From contig NZ_NMUN01000009.1 of assembly GCF_002812725.1 (NCBI RefSeq), positions 124,001-188,000 of the forward strand: a stretch of DNA of 64,000 nt, read 5' to 3'. Position 1 is the first letter of the stretch. Every line of letters starts with the position of its first letter. This stretch comes from Microbacterium sp. BR1 (GTDB taxonomy: Bacteria; Actinomycetota; Actinomycetes; Actinomycetales; Microbacteriaceae). The translations under genes were made by a program, and so were the position numbers. A model generated the notes under the pieces. That model did no database searches and was not told the DNA's origin. It was given only the letters and a program-made list of their open reading frames with translations. Positions 51,198 to 60,928 of the stretch are shown here, in pieces.

Positions 51198-51929
51198 ATG
51201 ACGACAAATCAGGCTTCAGGGCGGCGCGGACTCGCGTGGGCGATCATCGGCGGCCTCGTCCTGATCGCCGGAATTGTCGCGATCATCGTCAGCTCCACCC
51301 TCTCCTCCCCATCCCCTACCGGTAGCCCCGGCGGAAACTCGAATACTCCGAGCCCGGGTGGAACGGAATCAGCGGGCGGTGAGTTCGTGGATCCTGCGGT
51401 CTCTGAGCGTGGATGGGTACCGGAGCCGATCACAACTGACCCCGAGACCTATATCCGGGCCGCGCTCGAAGCGGCTTCCACGTTCGACACCACATTGAGC
51501 ACCCGCGAAGAATGGTTGGACTACCTCGACAGCTGGTTCACGCCAGACACCCGCTACACGTCGGAAGCCGACCAACAGTCATCGGTAGACGACGCGCAGG
51601 TCGAGTTGCGGACGGGTGTTGTCCTTCCTCAGGAGGAGTGGGACTCGCTCGCCCGCGAGGATGGCCGCGTCGTAGCGAAGACGAGTGGGGACGTCATCTA
51701 CGTTGCCGTCAGCGATGACGCATCCGGTGACATGTCGATCGGCACTTCGGACGTGACGTTGACGTTCACCCGGTCAGATGGCGACGGAGGGGAGACGGCG
51801 TACGAGGAACCGGTGCGGGTGAGCGTCCAGGTGCTCTGCGGGCCGGCATCGGTGCCGACACTCGAGTCGGCGCAACAGGCTGGGGATTGCAAGGTGGTCC
51901 GCTACTTCACGGAGCCGTTGGAGCCCTGA
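51198..51929 (+). CDS. Conjugation-module membrane-anchored protein (possible VirB8/TcpC-like)
   Basis: A 243-residue protein with a short cytoplasmic N-terminus, one TM helix at about residues 13-33, a Pro/Gly/Ser-rich linker (about 34-60) and a 180-residue extracellular domain. The layout of single TM, flexible linker and compact outer domain matches VirB8/TcpC-type scaffold proteins of type IV secretion, but I see no diagnostic motif. It opens a tightly packed plus-strand operon; its stop is one base from the next start. Ribosome site AGGAGGG precedes ATG 51198. Confidence 0.6.
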   Translation: MTTNQASGRRGLAWAIIGGLVLIAGIVAIIVSSTLSSPSPTGSPGGNSNTPSPGGTESAGGEFVDPAVSERGWVPEPITTDPETYIRAALEAASTFDTTLSTREEWLDYLDSWFTPDTRYTSEADQQSSVDDAQVELRTGVVLPQEEWDSLAREDGRVVAKTSGDVIYVAVSDDASGDMSIGTSDVTLTFTRSDGDGGETAYEEPVRVSVQVLCGPASVPTLESAQQAGDCKVVRYFTEPLEP

Positions 51930-51930
51930 C

Positions 51931-52542
51931 ATGGGAGCCCCGATGATCGCCGCCGCAGCCCTCAACACGAGGACTGGCCGGAAGATCCTGATCGGGGCGA
52001 GCCTCGCTGCCCTCCTAGCGGTCGCGTTCCTGCTGACGCCGCTGATCGCCGTCCCGTTCGCCGTCGCGGGCAGCATCGTCAGCACCACCTCGGCTGGGTC
52101 CGGTGCCGCTCCAGCGGTCAGCGGCGAGTGGGGATTTCCGCTCGCCGGGGACTACTCCAAAGGTCGCGGGTTCGGGTACAACCCGGTGCAGGGATGCAGC
52201 TACTGCTCCACGGATCATCAGGGCTACGACATGGCCCAAGGCTGTGGAGCCACCGTCTACGCCGCCGGGCCCGGCGAAGTGATCACTGCCGGCTCCTATC
52301 AGGGCTACGGCAACGCGGTCCGCATCGACCACGGCGGCGAGATCGTCACCCTCTACGGCCACATGCAGTGGGACTCGCTGCGCGTCACCGTCGGGCAGGC
52401 GGTCACCGCCGGTACCCCGCTGGGCGCGGAAGGCAACACGGGGAAGTCGTTCGGCTGCCATCTGCATTTCGAAGTCCGGGATTCCGGAACTCCGGTAGCC
52501 CCGGAGCCGTTCATGGCCGCCCGCGGCCTCCCCCTGATGTAG
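51931..52542 (+). CDS. M23 family metallopeptidase of the conjugation system
   Basis: A 203-residue protein with an N-terminal TM helix (about residues 20-48) and an extracellular LytM/M23 domain. The zinc ligands are visible in HQGYDMAQG (His-x3-Asp) and HLHFEV, and the GNAVRIDHGGEIVTLYGH segment is typical. It probably cuts peptidoglycan cross-bridges so that the secretion channel can cross the wall, the role of VirB1/TcpG-type enzymes in Gram-positive systems. The start one base after the previous stop, with GGAG inside that gene, indicates coupling. Confidence 0.85.
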   Translation: MGAPMIAAAALNTRTGRKILIGASLAALLAVAFLLTPLIAVPFAVAGSIVSTTSAGSGAAPAVSGEWGFPLAGDYSKGRGFGYNPVQGCSYCSTDHQGYDMAQGCGATVYAAGPGEVITAGSYQGYGNAVRIDHGGEIVTLYGHMQWDSLRVTVGQAVTAGTPLGAEGNTGKSFGCHLHFEVRDSGTPVAPEPFMAARGLPLM

Positions 52543-52566
52543 GCCACCGAGCAAGGGAGCACGATC

Positions 52567-52863
52567 ATGTCCAGGCGCACCACTCCCGGGAATGTCGACA
52601 TCCCCGACATCCAACCCGACTTCTCGGCCCCGTTCTTCCAAGGCTTCCAAGTCATCGCGTCCTACATCCTGGCCGGGGCGATGCTGGTCGTGCTGATCAT
52701 GTTGATCATCGCCGGCGCTGCCCTCGCATTCCGCGGGTTGGCATCGGACCGGGTCCGCACCTGGGCAGGCGAGAACATCCTCTGGATCTTCATCGCCGCC
52801 GCCGTGCTTGGCGCCGCATCCGGTCTATTCGCCTGGTTCGTGAACTTCGACTTCGGTTTCTGA
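52567..52863 (+). CDS. Small two-TM protein of the conjugation operon (TrbC/VirB2-like position)
   Basis: A 98-residue membrane protein with a polar first 25 residues and two hydrophobic helices at about residues 30-55 and 68-92. Size, topology and position before a VirB6-like gene suit a TrbC/VirB2 pilin-like or channel-associated subunit, but the sequence alone does not prove it. It has no cleavable signal peptide. Its TGA overlaps the next ATG. Confidence 0.6.
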   Translation: MSRRTTPGNVDIPDIQPDFSAPFFQGFQVIASYILAGAMLVVLIMLIIAGAALAFRGLASDRVRTWAGENILWIFIAAAVLGAASGLFAWFVNFDFGF

Positions 52864-54314
52864 TGAACCTGTCGCGCGTTCTCCGTCTCGGCATCGTCGT
52901 GGGCATCGCGCTGACCGTGGGATCCGGCACCGCCGCGCAAGCGATGACGACGCATGCCCCCAGCCCTGTGCGGATGGAGGTCGTTGGCGGAGAACCGTGG
53001 TCGGCTCCCGCCTATCCCGTCGACTGCCAGATCGCCAGCGGACAAGTCACCTGCACACCGACCGATCCAGGAAACGTCACACCTCAGCAGTGCTTCATAG
53101 GCGTCTCTCTGGGCGGCGAAAAGGCGACGGTCTGCACGACCTACGAGGGGCACGCGCGGGCGATCCAATCCGACGGAGGCAAGGCGCTCACTGTGAAGTA
53201 CGGGTGCAGCCTTGGCGATGCCGTCTGCGTCACGTTCGAGAATGCCGGTCGCGGGATGGCGTTGGCGGCGACCGGGATGATGTTCCTCGTCGCGGAGAAC
53301 ATGCGCTTCGATACCAGCAGCCTGTTGTGGACGGCGGCGGTCGATCAGTGGTCGTTCTGGCAGTGGGCGATCCTCATCATCACGTTCGGGGCGATGGTGT
53401 GGGCCATCGCCGCCGCGGTCGTCTCGGGCGACCGGGCCGAACTGGTCGGAGCGTTGGTGCGGTCCTTCATCGCGATCCCCGCAGTCGCGATCACGCTGTG
53501 GCTGACCGGACATCTGTTGAACGCGGTCGATGAGATGACCTGGTACATCCTCAACGGCGAGGGCCCCGCCAGCATGTACTCGACGTTGCAGTCGGTGATG
53601 TGGGCGGGCGGACAGGCGAACTACTTCTTCGCGTTCCTCATCCACTTCCTCCTTATGCTCGGGATGCTGCTGCTCATGCTGGTGTTCGCGTTCCGCAACA
53701 TCGTGCTGGCCGCGCTGATCATGGTCGGTCCGGTTGCATGGATGCTGTTCCCGGTCCGCGGCATCGGACCGCAATGGGTGGTCCGGTATGTATCCGCGGT
53801 GATCGTACTGCTGCTGACGGGGCCGCTCACGATCGGGTTCGTGACCCTCATCATCAACGGCCTCGCCGGGGTGAAGACGATCTGGAACCCGCAGTCCTGG
53901 CCGCTGCTGGTCGGGCTCGTGTTGGTGGCGTTCGCGCCGTTCGCGATCTTCGGACTGTTCAGCTTCGCCGGTGCGGTCGCCGCCGACGGTGTCGGGTCCC
54001 GTCTCGGCTCGCACGGCGGGCGGATGGCCACCGGCGCCGCCCGCTCCGCTGCACAGATCCCCACCCGCCTGGGCGGGCTACCCTCCGGTGTGCGCCCGGC
54101 CGGCAGCTCGTCCGCATCCACCGGCCCCTCTCCGAGGTCCGCCTCGACACGCTCGACGTCGGCGGATTCGCCGCGCGGTGCGCTCTCTCCCGCCCAGACC
54201 CGCACCGCCCCGTCGAGCGGTCCTGGGTCGAGCGGTAGTGCCGGGAAGCCCGCGCCGTCACGTCCGCCGGCGACGTCGCCGCAACCTCCGACCACGGATG
54301 GGAGATCGTTATGA
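52863..54314 (+). CDS. VirB6/TrbL-like polytopic membrane protein
   Basis: A 483-residue protein. It begins with a signal-like helix (residues 5-26), continues with an extracellular Cys-containing region (four to six Cys between about 56 and 121), then about six TM helices between 135 and 385, and ends in a Ser/Pro/Ala-rich cytoplasmic tail of about 95 residues. This resembles VirB6/TrbL-type channel components of actinobacterial conjugation systems. It overlaps both neighbours by a few bases. The Cys-rich outer region may be disulphide-bonded. Confidence 0.75.
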   Translation: MNLSRVLRLGIVVGIALTVGSGTAAQAMTTHAPSPVRMEVVGGEPWSAPAYPVDCQIASGQVTCTPTDPGNVTPQQCFIGVSLGGEKATVCTTYEGHARAIQSDGGKALTVKYGCSLGDAVCVTFENAGRGMALAATGMMFLVAENMRFDTSSLLWTAAVDQWSFWQWAILIITFGAMVWAIAAAVVSGDRAELVGALVRSFIAIPAVAITLWLTGHLLNAVDEMTWYILNGEGPASMYSTLQSVMWAGGQANYFFAFLIHFLLMLGMLLLMLVFAFRNIVLAALIMVGPVAWMLFPVRGIGPQWVVRYVSAVIVLLLTGPLTIGFVTLIINGLAGVKTIWNPQSWPLLVGLVLVAFAPFAIFGLFSFAGAVAADGVGSRLGSHGGRMATGAARSAAQIPTRLGGLPSGVRPAGSSSASTGPSPRSASTRSTSADSPRGALSPAQTRTAPSSGPGSSGSAGKPAPSRPPATSPQPPTTDGRSL

Positions 54315-55804
54315 CCGCCACACCCGAGTACGCGCGCCCTGTCCGGTTGCCGCGCCGGTCACGGCAAGGCGTCGTGATGGGCATGGACCCCTGGCAACTC
54401 GCCTTCCTCGCCACGGCGGCGCTGATCCTGCTGGTGTTCGTGAACAGGTTCGGCCCGCTGGGGCTGTTGTATGGGGCGCCGCTGTATCTCGGGTTCGGCG
54501 TGACCGCGCTCACCAGCATCCACGGGGTCTCTACCCCGCGGATGGCCGGGCTGTGGCTGATGAAGCAAGTCCGGCACGCCGGCGGCGCCACCACGCACAC
54601 GTTCCGCCCCGAACGGCCACGCCTGGCCGGGACGCTGAACCTTCCCGGTACGCGGGCCTCGATCCAGCTGTGGGACACCGGCCAGGCCGGCGCCGTCTAC
54701 AACCCCCACGACCGGTCCGTGTCCGTGATCGCAGAGCTCGAGGTGCAGGGGTTTTTGATGCATGACCTGCCGGAACGGTTCGACCTGGCCGAGCAGTTCG
54801 ACCGGGTCCTGGGCCCGTTCACGCAACGCCCGGGGGTGAAGCGAGTGACGTTGCAGGAACGCACCTTGCCGACCACGATCCGCGCCGCCCGGGAACACTA
54901 CGACACCGTCCGCCGCGTCCAAGACCTCAACCCGGACTCCCCGGTCGCGCACAACTATCAGGATGTGATGGACCGGTCCGAACGGTTCGAGGTCGCCCAC
55001 CGCAACTACCTGATCCTCACCCTCGACCTGGTCGTCCTCGGCTCACAGCTGAAGGCGCTCGGCGGTGGCCAGGACGCGATTCTCGCCCTGGCGCAGATCG
55101 AAGCCGGCAACCTCGCCGACGCCCTGACGGCGGCGAAGATCACCGTGCGCCGCTGGCTGACCCCGCGCGACGTCGCCGCTCTGGGGCGGCTCGCGTTCGA
55201 CCCGGAGTTCGCGGCGGTCGTGCAGAACCGTCCCGATGCCCTGACCGGGGTGGACCCGGTGGCGATTGGGCCGATGTATCTGGACGAACCCGCGCACCGC
55301 AACGGGATTGTCGTCACCGACTCGGGCGTGCACACCACCCTGTGGGTGCACGAATGGCCGCGATCGGACTCGCCCGTCGGGTTCCTCGCCCCGATCGTGT
55401 TCGCCCGGCACCCGAACACCGGGGAGGCGATCACCCACATCCTGTCCATCGTGCTGACGCCGGTGCCGGTGTCGAAGGCGTTGAAGCGGATCCGGGAGGA
55501 GAAGAAGGTATGGCGGGGCAACGAGTCGCTGCGGGCGAAGCGGGGCGCGGACGGGTCGGCAGCGGACGCCGCGGACTGGCGCGCGCTGGAGCAGCAGGAG
55601 CAGGAGATCGCGAACGGGCACGGCGAGTTCCACTACGGCGCCTACCTCACCATCACCGCGCCCGACGAGGAACGCCTCGACCAGGCCTTGGCCGGGATGC
55701 GCAACGCGCTGTCTCGTGCCGGGATGGAGGCGCAGGTCTTGTACTGCCAGCAGGCCGAAGCGTTGATGGTGAACGCGCTGCCGATCGGGTTGGGGATGAA
55801 GTGA
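54311..55804 (+). CDS. SCO6880-family type IV secretion protein
   Basis: A 497-residue protein of the SCO6880 family found in actinobacterial conjugative elements. Two closely spaced TM helices occupy about residues 30-75 (FLATAALILLVFVNRFGP and LLYGAPLYLGFGVTALTSI), followed by a large cytoplasmic domain (SIQLWDTGQAGAVYN, PGVKRVTLQERTLP, REHYDTVRRVQDLN). It is thought to act with the VirB4-like ATPase, combining VirB3/PrgI-like and VirB4 N-terminal features. It overlaps the ATPase gene by one base. Confidence 0.85.
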   Translation: MTATPEYARPVRLPRRSRQGVVMGMDPWQLAFLATAALILLVFVNRFGPLGLLYGAPLYLGFGVTALTSIHGVSTPRMAGLWLMKQVRHAGGATTHTFRPERPRLAGTLNLPGTRASIQLWDTGQAGAVYNPHDRSVSVIAELEVQGFLMHDLPERFDLAEQFDRVLGPFTQRPGVKRVTLQERTLPTTIRAAREHYDTVRRVQDLNPDSPVAHNYQDVMDRSERFEVAHRNYLILTLDLVVLGSQLKALGGGQDAILALAQIEAGNLADALTAAKITVRRWLTPRDVAALGRLAFDPEFAAVVQNRPDALTGVDPVAIGPMYLDEPAHRNGIVVTDSGVHTTLWVHEWPRSDSPVGFLAPIVFARHPNTGEAITHILSIVLTPVPVSKALKRIREEKKVWRGNESLRAKRGADGSAADAADWRALEQQEQEIANGHGEFHYGAYLTITAPDEERLDQALAGMRNALSRAGMEAQVLYCQQAEALMVNALPIGLGMK

Positions 55805-57414
55805 TGGCCCGCCACACCGCCACCTTCACCCCCGCCGACCTCACCCGCCGGCAAAAGAAGGAACTGCGCCGCCAGATCGCCCAAGGGGCACCGCCCGAGA
55901 GGCCAGCACGGTCGTCGAGGAAAGACCGTTCTCTCCCGGAGGCGGCGGTGCCCGGTCCGTTCGGGCCGGGGCTGGTGCAGGGCGGGTACTGGAATCTCGC
56001 GAAAGCGGTCATCCCGGCCCATCAGGCCACCTCGCAGCACATCGCCGGGATCTACCCGTTCGTAGCCGACTCCGGGCTCGGTCACCGGGGCCCGATCCTG
56101 GGGGTGGATTTGAACGCGGACGCGCTGTGGCATTTCTCCCCGTGGGAGGCGTATGTCGACTCCACCGAACGCGGCACCTTCTCCACCAACATCCTCGTGC
56201 TCGGTGCGTACCGGGGTGGGAAATCCGCCACCGTGAAAACCCTCGTGACCCGGTCGATCGCGTTCGGGCACCAGGTCGTAGTCCCCTCCGATCCGAAAGG
56301 CGAATGGGTGGCCGTGGCCGAAGCCATCCCCGGTGGGCGGGTGATCCGCCTCGGCGGCGGCACCGGTACCCGCCTCAACCCGCTCGACCGCGGACCCCGC
56401 CGGACGGACACGACCGATGAGCAGCACGAGCAGATGGTCAAGCAGCGCCGCATCGGCACCCTGATCGCCCTCATCGAAATGACCCTCGGGTCTCGGCTGA
56501 CCGCGGTCGAGCATGCCGCAATCCTCGACGCCCTCGACCGGTGTATCGAACACACCGGCGACCAGCCGACGCTGCGCGGCGTCTACGAGCAACTCGGGCA
56601 TCTCGCCGCGGACACGGATGCCGCCTTCCACGCCGCGGACGGCGCCATCCAACCCCGGTTCGTGCTGCGCAGGTTCGTCGAGGGCGATCTATCCGGCCTG
56701 TTCGAAGACGCCTCTACCGTCACATTCGACCAGGACGCCCCCATCGTGGTCACCGACACCAGCGAACTGTTCGCCCGCGGCGACCTGGCCGCGCAACTGA
56801 CCCAGGTGTGCTCCACCGCGTGGATCCAAGCCGTCATCAGCGACCGAGCCGCCCACCGCACCCGCTACGTGGTGCGTGAAGAAGGATGGCGGGACATGAC
56901 CTCGCTGGCATCCCTGCAGATGTTCCAACAGTGGCTCAAACTCAGCAGGCATTACGGGATCAGCAACATCGTGATCCTGCACAAGATGGGCGACCTGGAC
57001 GCGGTCGGCGACGCCGACTCCCTACAACGATCCCTCGCCTACTCGATCGTCGGGGACATCGAAAACAAGTTCATCTTCCGCGTCAACCACCAAGAACAAA
57101 CCGCCCTCCGCACTCGGCTGAACCTGCCCGCCCCGCACGTGGAGATGGCCCGGCTGCTGCGTAAAGGCGAGTTCCTCGCCTACGTCGGCCAGTACTCCTA
57201 CCTGGTGGACTGCTTCGCCACCTCCACCCCGTGGGAGTACGACCTGTTCGCCACCGACGACGCCGTCACCCCCGCCGACCACAACGACGCCGAGCTCCGG
57301 CTGATCGACCCCACCACGCTCGACACCTACTGGCCCGGTCCCGACCCCACCCCGGAAACCAGCCTGGACGGGTGGCTCCTCCCCGATACCCGCGACCTCA
57401 CAGAGGAGCTCTGA
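55804..57414 (+). CDS. VirB4-like conjugation ATPase
   Basis: A 536-residue P-loop ATPase with Walker A GAYRGGKS at residues 134-141. The expected Walker B (hydrophobics then Asp-Glu) reads YVVREEGW, with Glu in place of Asp and an Arg in the hydrophobic run. Later ISNIVILHKMGDLDAVGDAD and GEFLAYVGQYSYLVDC fit the VirB4/TraC-type fold. With SCO6880 upstream it forms the energising unit of the transfer channel. ATG 55804 overlaps the upstream stop; the next gene starts two bases after its stop. Confidence 0.82.
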   Translation: MARHTATFTPADLTRRQKKELRRQIAQGAPPERPARSSRKDRSLPEAAVPGPFGPGLVQGGYWNLAKAVIPAHQATSQHIAGIYPFVADSGLGHRGPILGVDLNADALWHFSPWEAYVDSTERGTFSTNILVLGAYRGGKSATVKTLVTRSIAFGHQVVVPSDPKGEWVAVAEAIPGGRVIRLGGGTGTRLNPLDRGPRRTDTTDEQHEQMVKQRRIGTLIALIEMTLGSRLTAVEHAAILDALDRCIEHTGDQPTLRGVYEQLGHLAADTDAAFHAADGAIQPRFVLRRFVEGDLSGLFEDASTVTFDQDAPIVVTDTSELFARGDLAAQLTQVCSTAWIQAVISDRAAHRTRYVVREEGWRDMTSLASLQMFQQWLKLSRHYGISNIVILHKMGDLDAVGDADSLQRSLAYSIVGDIENKFIFRVNHQEQTALRTRLNLPAPHVEMARLLRKGEFLAYVGQYSYLVDCFATSTPWEYDLFATDDAVTPADHNDAELRLIDPTTLDTYWPGPDPTPETSLDGWLLPDTRDLTEEL

Positions 57415-57416
57415 TC

Positions 57417-58706
57417 ATGAGCACCGTCACCCACCCCCGCACCTATGCGACCGTGACCGGCCCCCACGCCACCTTCGTCACGCTCGACGGGCACACCGAA
57501 CCGATCACCGCCACCGGGGGCGAAGACATCCGGCACACGATCCTGCGCCGCGCCACCGACGAGGCCCGCCGCACCGGAACCCCGGTCGAACTGGTCACCT
57601 CCGGCGACCGCGGCGACCACCACCTCCTCATCGGCACCGATGGGGCCCTCACCCCGGTCACCCCTGTCACCACCGCATCCGACTCCACGAGCAGTTCCGA
57701 CGACGCCCACAACAGGGGGCAGGGAAAGGAGGTGAGGGAACAGACTCCACGGCCGGATGGCCTCCGCGCAGGACCGCTGCCGGCTGTGGAGTCCCCCACA
57801 CGCCCCACCTTCCTCACCTCCACCATCGACACTCCCGCCGCTTCTGCCTGGTGGCGGGGCGCGCTCGCCCGCCTCGGAATCACCGTGCGCCCCTCGGCGG
57901 CACAGCGCGAGCGGGCCGCGTGGACGGCGACCGTATCGCGGCAGTGGGCGGGATGCCGCACGATCGCCGTCGCGAACGGCAAAGGCGGCGTCGGTAAGAC
58001 GATGACGTGCGCGATGCTCGCCGCCGTCTACGCAAGGGAAGGCAGCGGGCAGGTCCTCGCCTGGGACAACAACGACACCCGCGGCACCCTCGGCTGGCGC
58101 ACCGAACAAGGCCTCTACGACACCACCCTCCGCGACCTACTCCCCGCCGCCCCCACCCTCCTCAGCCCGTCCGCAGGAGTGTCCGACATCACCCGGTTCG
58201 TGCACCACCAGGCCACCGACCGGTACGACGTCCTCCGCTCCAACCCAGAACTGCTCGCCACCGATCAACGCATCCAAGCGGCCGAGTTCGACTTGCTGAT
58301 GCAGGTCGCCGCCCGCTACTACCGGCTCGTGATCTTCGACTCCGGCAACGATGAGTCCGCCGAACGGTGGCTGCGGATGATCGACTCCTCCTACCAACTC
58401 GTGATCCCCACCCTCGCAACCCCCGAGTCCGCCGAATCCGCCGCCCTCCTCCTGGACGCGCTCCATGGGCGTGACGAGCGTTCCGCGGCACTGGCCGCGA
58501 ATGCCGTCGTCATCGTCACCCAATCCGAACCTGCTCTGACCGTGGCCCGTCGGATCGCGGACGGGTTCGCCCCGCACGTCCGCGCCGTCCAGATCGTCCC
58601 GTTCGATCCCGCCCTCAAAGCCGGGCAACTCCGCTTCGACGCCTTGCACCGGCGCACCCGAGACGCCTGGCTGGGCGCGGCCGCCGCGGCCGCCGAGGCA
58701 CTCTGA
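57417..58706 (+). CDS. ParA/MinD-like ATPase of the conjugation module
   Basis: A 429-residue protein. About 180 residues of variable, Thr/Pro-rich sequence precede a ParA-type domain with the deviant Walker A KGGVGKT (residues 189-195) and a later VIFDSGNDESAERW switch region. The long N-terminal part is unlike plasmid partition ATPases and more like ParA-related proteins encoded inside actinobacterial type IV secretion operons. It may position the secretion machine or the element DNA. ATG 57417 is used; the same frame is open upstream only inside the ATPase gene. Confidence 0.78.
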   Translation: MSTVTHPRTYATVTGPHATFVTLDGHTEPITATGGEDIRHTILRRATDEARRTGTPVELVTSGDRGDHHLLIGTDGALTPVTPVTTASDSTSSSDDAHNRGQGKEVREQTPRPDGLRAGPLPAVESPTRPTFLTSTIDTPAASAWWRGALARLGITVRPSAAQRERAAWTATVSRQWAGCRTIAVANGKGGVGKTMTCAMLAAVYAREGSGQVLAWDNNDTRGTLGWRTEQGLYDTTLRDLLPAAPTLLSPSAGVSDITRFVHHQATDRYDVLRSNPELLATDQRIQAAEFDLLMQVAARYYRLVIFDSGNDESAERWLRMIDSSYQLVIPTLATPESAESAALLLDALHGRDERSAALAANAVVIVTQSEPALTVARRIADGFAPHVRAVQIVPFDPALKAGQLRFDALHRRTRDAWLGAAAAAAEAL

Positions 58707-58721
58707 AAGCGAGGGTTGGCC

Positions 58722-60536
58722 ATGTCGCAGGGTGTGCTGGGGAAGACGGTCGCGATCACCATCGCAGGCGGGGTGATCCTGGCCGTCGCGTTCGGGTTCC
58801 TCGCCGAGGCGATCACGGGGCGTGTCTGCGGCACCCGCCCCACACCGGGCAACCTGTTTGCCGGCCTCGGGCTGGCGATCACCGGCAACCCGGCCGGGTA
58901 CGCAATCCCCGCCGGGTGCGTCCTGCCGGTTGAGTGGATTCGAGTCGCCGACGTGGCCGCCGTCCTCCTCGTCGCCGGGCTCGCCGTGTGGCTGGTGAGG
59001 GCGGTGCGCCGGTACCGGGAATCGGACCGGGCATTCATCGCGGACCTCCGCACCCGGACCGGATTCGCCAGCACCTCCGAAATCCGCGACCATCTCTCCG
59101 CCCGCGCCGTGCTGCGTCGCGCCCAGCAACTCCGCCCCGACCTGGCCAGACCCACCCCTACCGACGTCGGGTGGCGAGTCGGGCGCGCCCGCGGGCAAGA
59201 CGTATACGTCTCCATCGAAGACTCCGTCGCCCTCGAGGGGCCGCCCCGGTCCGGGAAGGGGTATCGGGTGTTGATCTCGGCGATCGTGGACTGGTCAGGA
59301 CCACTGATCACCACATCAACCACAAACGACAACCTGACCGCGACGATGCGGATGCGGCAGGCCCGCGGGACCGTCCACGTGTTCGACCCGCAAGGGCTCT
59401 CCGGCATCCGTCACCCGCTCCGGGTCTCCCCGATCGTCGGCTGCGAGAACCCCCTGGTTGCAATGCAACGCGGGACCGCGATCATCACCGGCACCGCCCT
59501 GGGCGCCTCGACCACGAACGGAGAATGGGCCCAAGCCTCCGGTGTCGTCCTGGGCCGGCTGCTGCACGCCGCCGCCGTCGGCGGGAAGTCGATCGCGGAA
59601 CTGTATGACTGGGGCACCAGCCCCGCCCAAACCCGAGACGCGGTCGACATCCTCAAGGCCGACGGCACACCCGGGTGGGGAGACAGCCTCGACGCCACCA
59701 TCAGCGGGGACGAAAAACTCGTCTCCTCCATCTGGTTCGGCGTGCACGGCGCCGTCGCCCCGCTCGCCGTCCCGCAGATCCGCGACACCCTGCTCCCACA
59801 CCCCGAAGACCCGACGTTCGACCCGCGCGAATTCCTCAACGCCGCGAACACCCTGTACTTGATCGGGTCCTCGTCGGGGGCATCGGCGATGGGCGGATGG
59901 CTCAGCGCTCTCCTGGATGACATCGTCGAAGTCGCCCGCACCACGGCGCTCGCCTCCCCCGGCTCCCGCCTGACCCACCCGCTCGGACTCATCCTCGACG
60001 AGATCGCGAACATGTTCCGATGGGGGAACCTGCCCCGCATCATGGCCGACGGCGGCGGCCGCGGAATCTGCACCTTCATCGTCCTGCAGGCTCTCTCCCA
60101 AGCCGAGACATCCTGGTCCCGGGCGGAGGCCGACACGATCTGGGCCGCCGCGACCGCGAAAGTGCTCCTCGGCGGGGCCAGCCACGTGAACCACCTCCGC
60201 GACATCGAATCCCTGCTCGGCACCCGCGACACCCAGCGCACGCTACGGTCCTGGACGACACGGGATGCCGGGCATTCCACCAACGAGCACCACGAACGCC
60301 GCCCCCTGATGTCGGTGGATGAGATCCGGCGTCTCCCGCCCAGCACCGGGCTGCTCGCCTACCGCAACCGGCGCAGCGTGCTGCTGGAACTCACCGGGTG
60401 GGACGAACGCCGCGACGCCGCCACCATCCAAACCGGCAAACACCAGACCGAGCAAGAGCAACGCGACGTGTTCGAGACACGACGCCCGTCCGCCCCCTCC
60501 CGGGCGGATGCAACGGAGGCGGTGATCGACGAATGA
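58722..60536 (+). CDS. VirD4/TraG-type coupling protein
   Basis: A 604-residue coupling ATPase. Two N-terminal TM helices (about residues 8-32 and 75-95) precede the motor domain with Walker A GPPRSGKG (173-180), Walker B LGLILDEIANMF, and a TIWAAATAKVLLGGASHVNHL region typical of TraM-recognition VirD4 proteins. It links the DNA-processing complex to the channel. ATG 58722 is preferred over TTG 58716 because GCGAGGG is then well spaced. Its TGA overlaps the start of the HNH-like gene. Confidence 0.88.
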   Translation: MSQGVLGKTVAITIAGGVILAVAFGFLAEAITGRVCGTRPTPGNLFAGLGLAITGNPAGYAIPAGCVLPVEWIRVADVAAVLLVAGLAVWLVRAVRRYRESDRAFIADLRTRTGFASTSEIRDHLSARAVLRRAQQLRPDLARPTPTDVGWRVGRARGQDVYVSIEDSVALEGPPRSGKGYRVLISAIVDWSGPLITTSTTNDNLTATMRMRQARGTVHVFDPQGLSGIRHPLRVSPIVGCENPLVAMQRGTAIITGTALGASTTNGEWAQASGVVLGRLLHAAAVGGKSIAELYDWGTSPAQTRDAVDILKADGTPGWGDSLDATISGDEKLVSSIWFGVHGAVAPLAVPQIRDTLLPHPEDPTFDPREFLNAANTLYLIGSSSGASAMGGWLSALLDDIVEVARTTALASPGSRLTHPLGLILDEIANMFRWGNLPRIMADGGGRGICTFIVLQALSQAETSWSRAEADTIWAAATAKVLLGGASHVNHLRDIESLLGTRDTQRTLRSWTTRDAGHSTNEHHERRPLMSVDEIRRLPPSTGLLAYRNRRSVLLELTGWDERRDAATIQTGKHQTEQEQRDVFETRRPSAPSRADATEAVIDE

Positions 60537-60928
60537 GCAACCACCGCAAACCCCCGATCATGAACCTGTACCGGTCCGGGTTCCTCCGCTCCCCGGCCTG
60601 GTTCGCCCGCCGGGACCGCTGGTTCACCCAACAGGCAGCGCTCGGGTGGCCACTGGTCTGCGCGGCCTGCGGTCGTCCCGCGTCGAAAAGGCAGCTGCAG
60701 TTGCACCACCTTGACTACACCGGGGTGACGATCATCCAGGGGCGGTACAAGGCGCTCGAGGCGCATGAGGACCTCATCCCGTTGCACGCGTACTGCCATG
60801 ACCTGCTGCACCGCCTCATCGACCGCGACGTGGTCCTCTCCCGCAACCGCACCCGCCGAGACGCCACCCGCCTCGCCCTGGAACGCCTCCGCCCCGCTCT
60901 GCAATCCCCTGACGGGAGCCCGTCATGA
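60533..60928 (+). CDS. HNH-nuclease-like zinc-finger protein
   Basis: A 131-residue protein with CAACG (CxxC), LQLHHLDYTG and IPLHAYCHDLLHRL, an arrangement like the HNH/treble-clef nucleases in which two His and paired Cys bind metal. The tail is Arg-rich and probably binds DNA. ATG 60533 overlaps the coupling-protein stop by four bases. A role in element DNA processing or defence is possible; no relaxase motif is present, so it is not the nickase by any visible criterion. Confidence 0.65.
   Translation: MSNHRKPPIMNLYRSGFLRSPAWFARRDRWFTQQAALGWPLVCAACGRPASKRQLQLHHLDYTGVTIIQGRYKALEAHEDLIPLHAYCHDLLHRLIDRDVVLSRNRTRRDATRLALERLRPALQSPDGSPS

Noticed and set aside
52128-52862. N-terminal extension of the VirB6-like protein through the M23 and small TM genes
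   Set aside because: The frame is open by chance; the real start is ATG 52863, overlapping the previous stop and beginning a signal-like helix.
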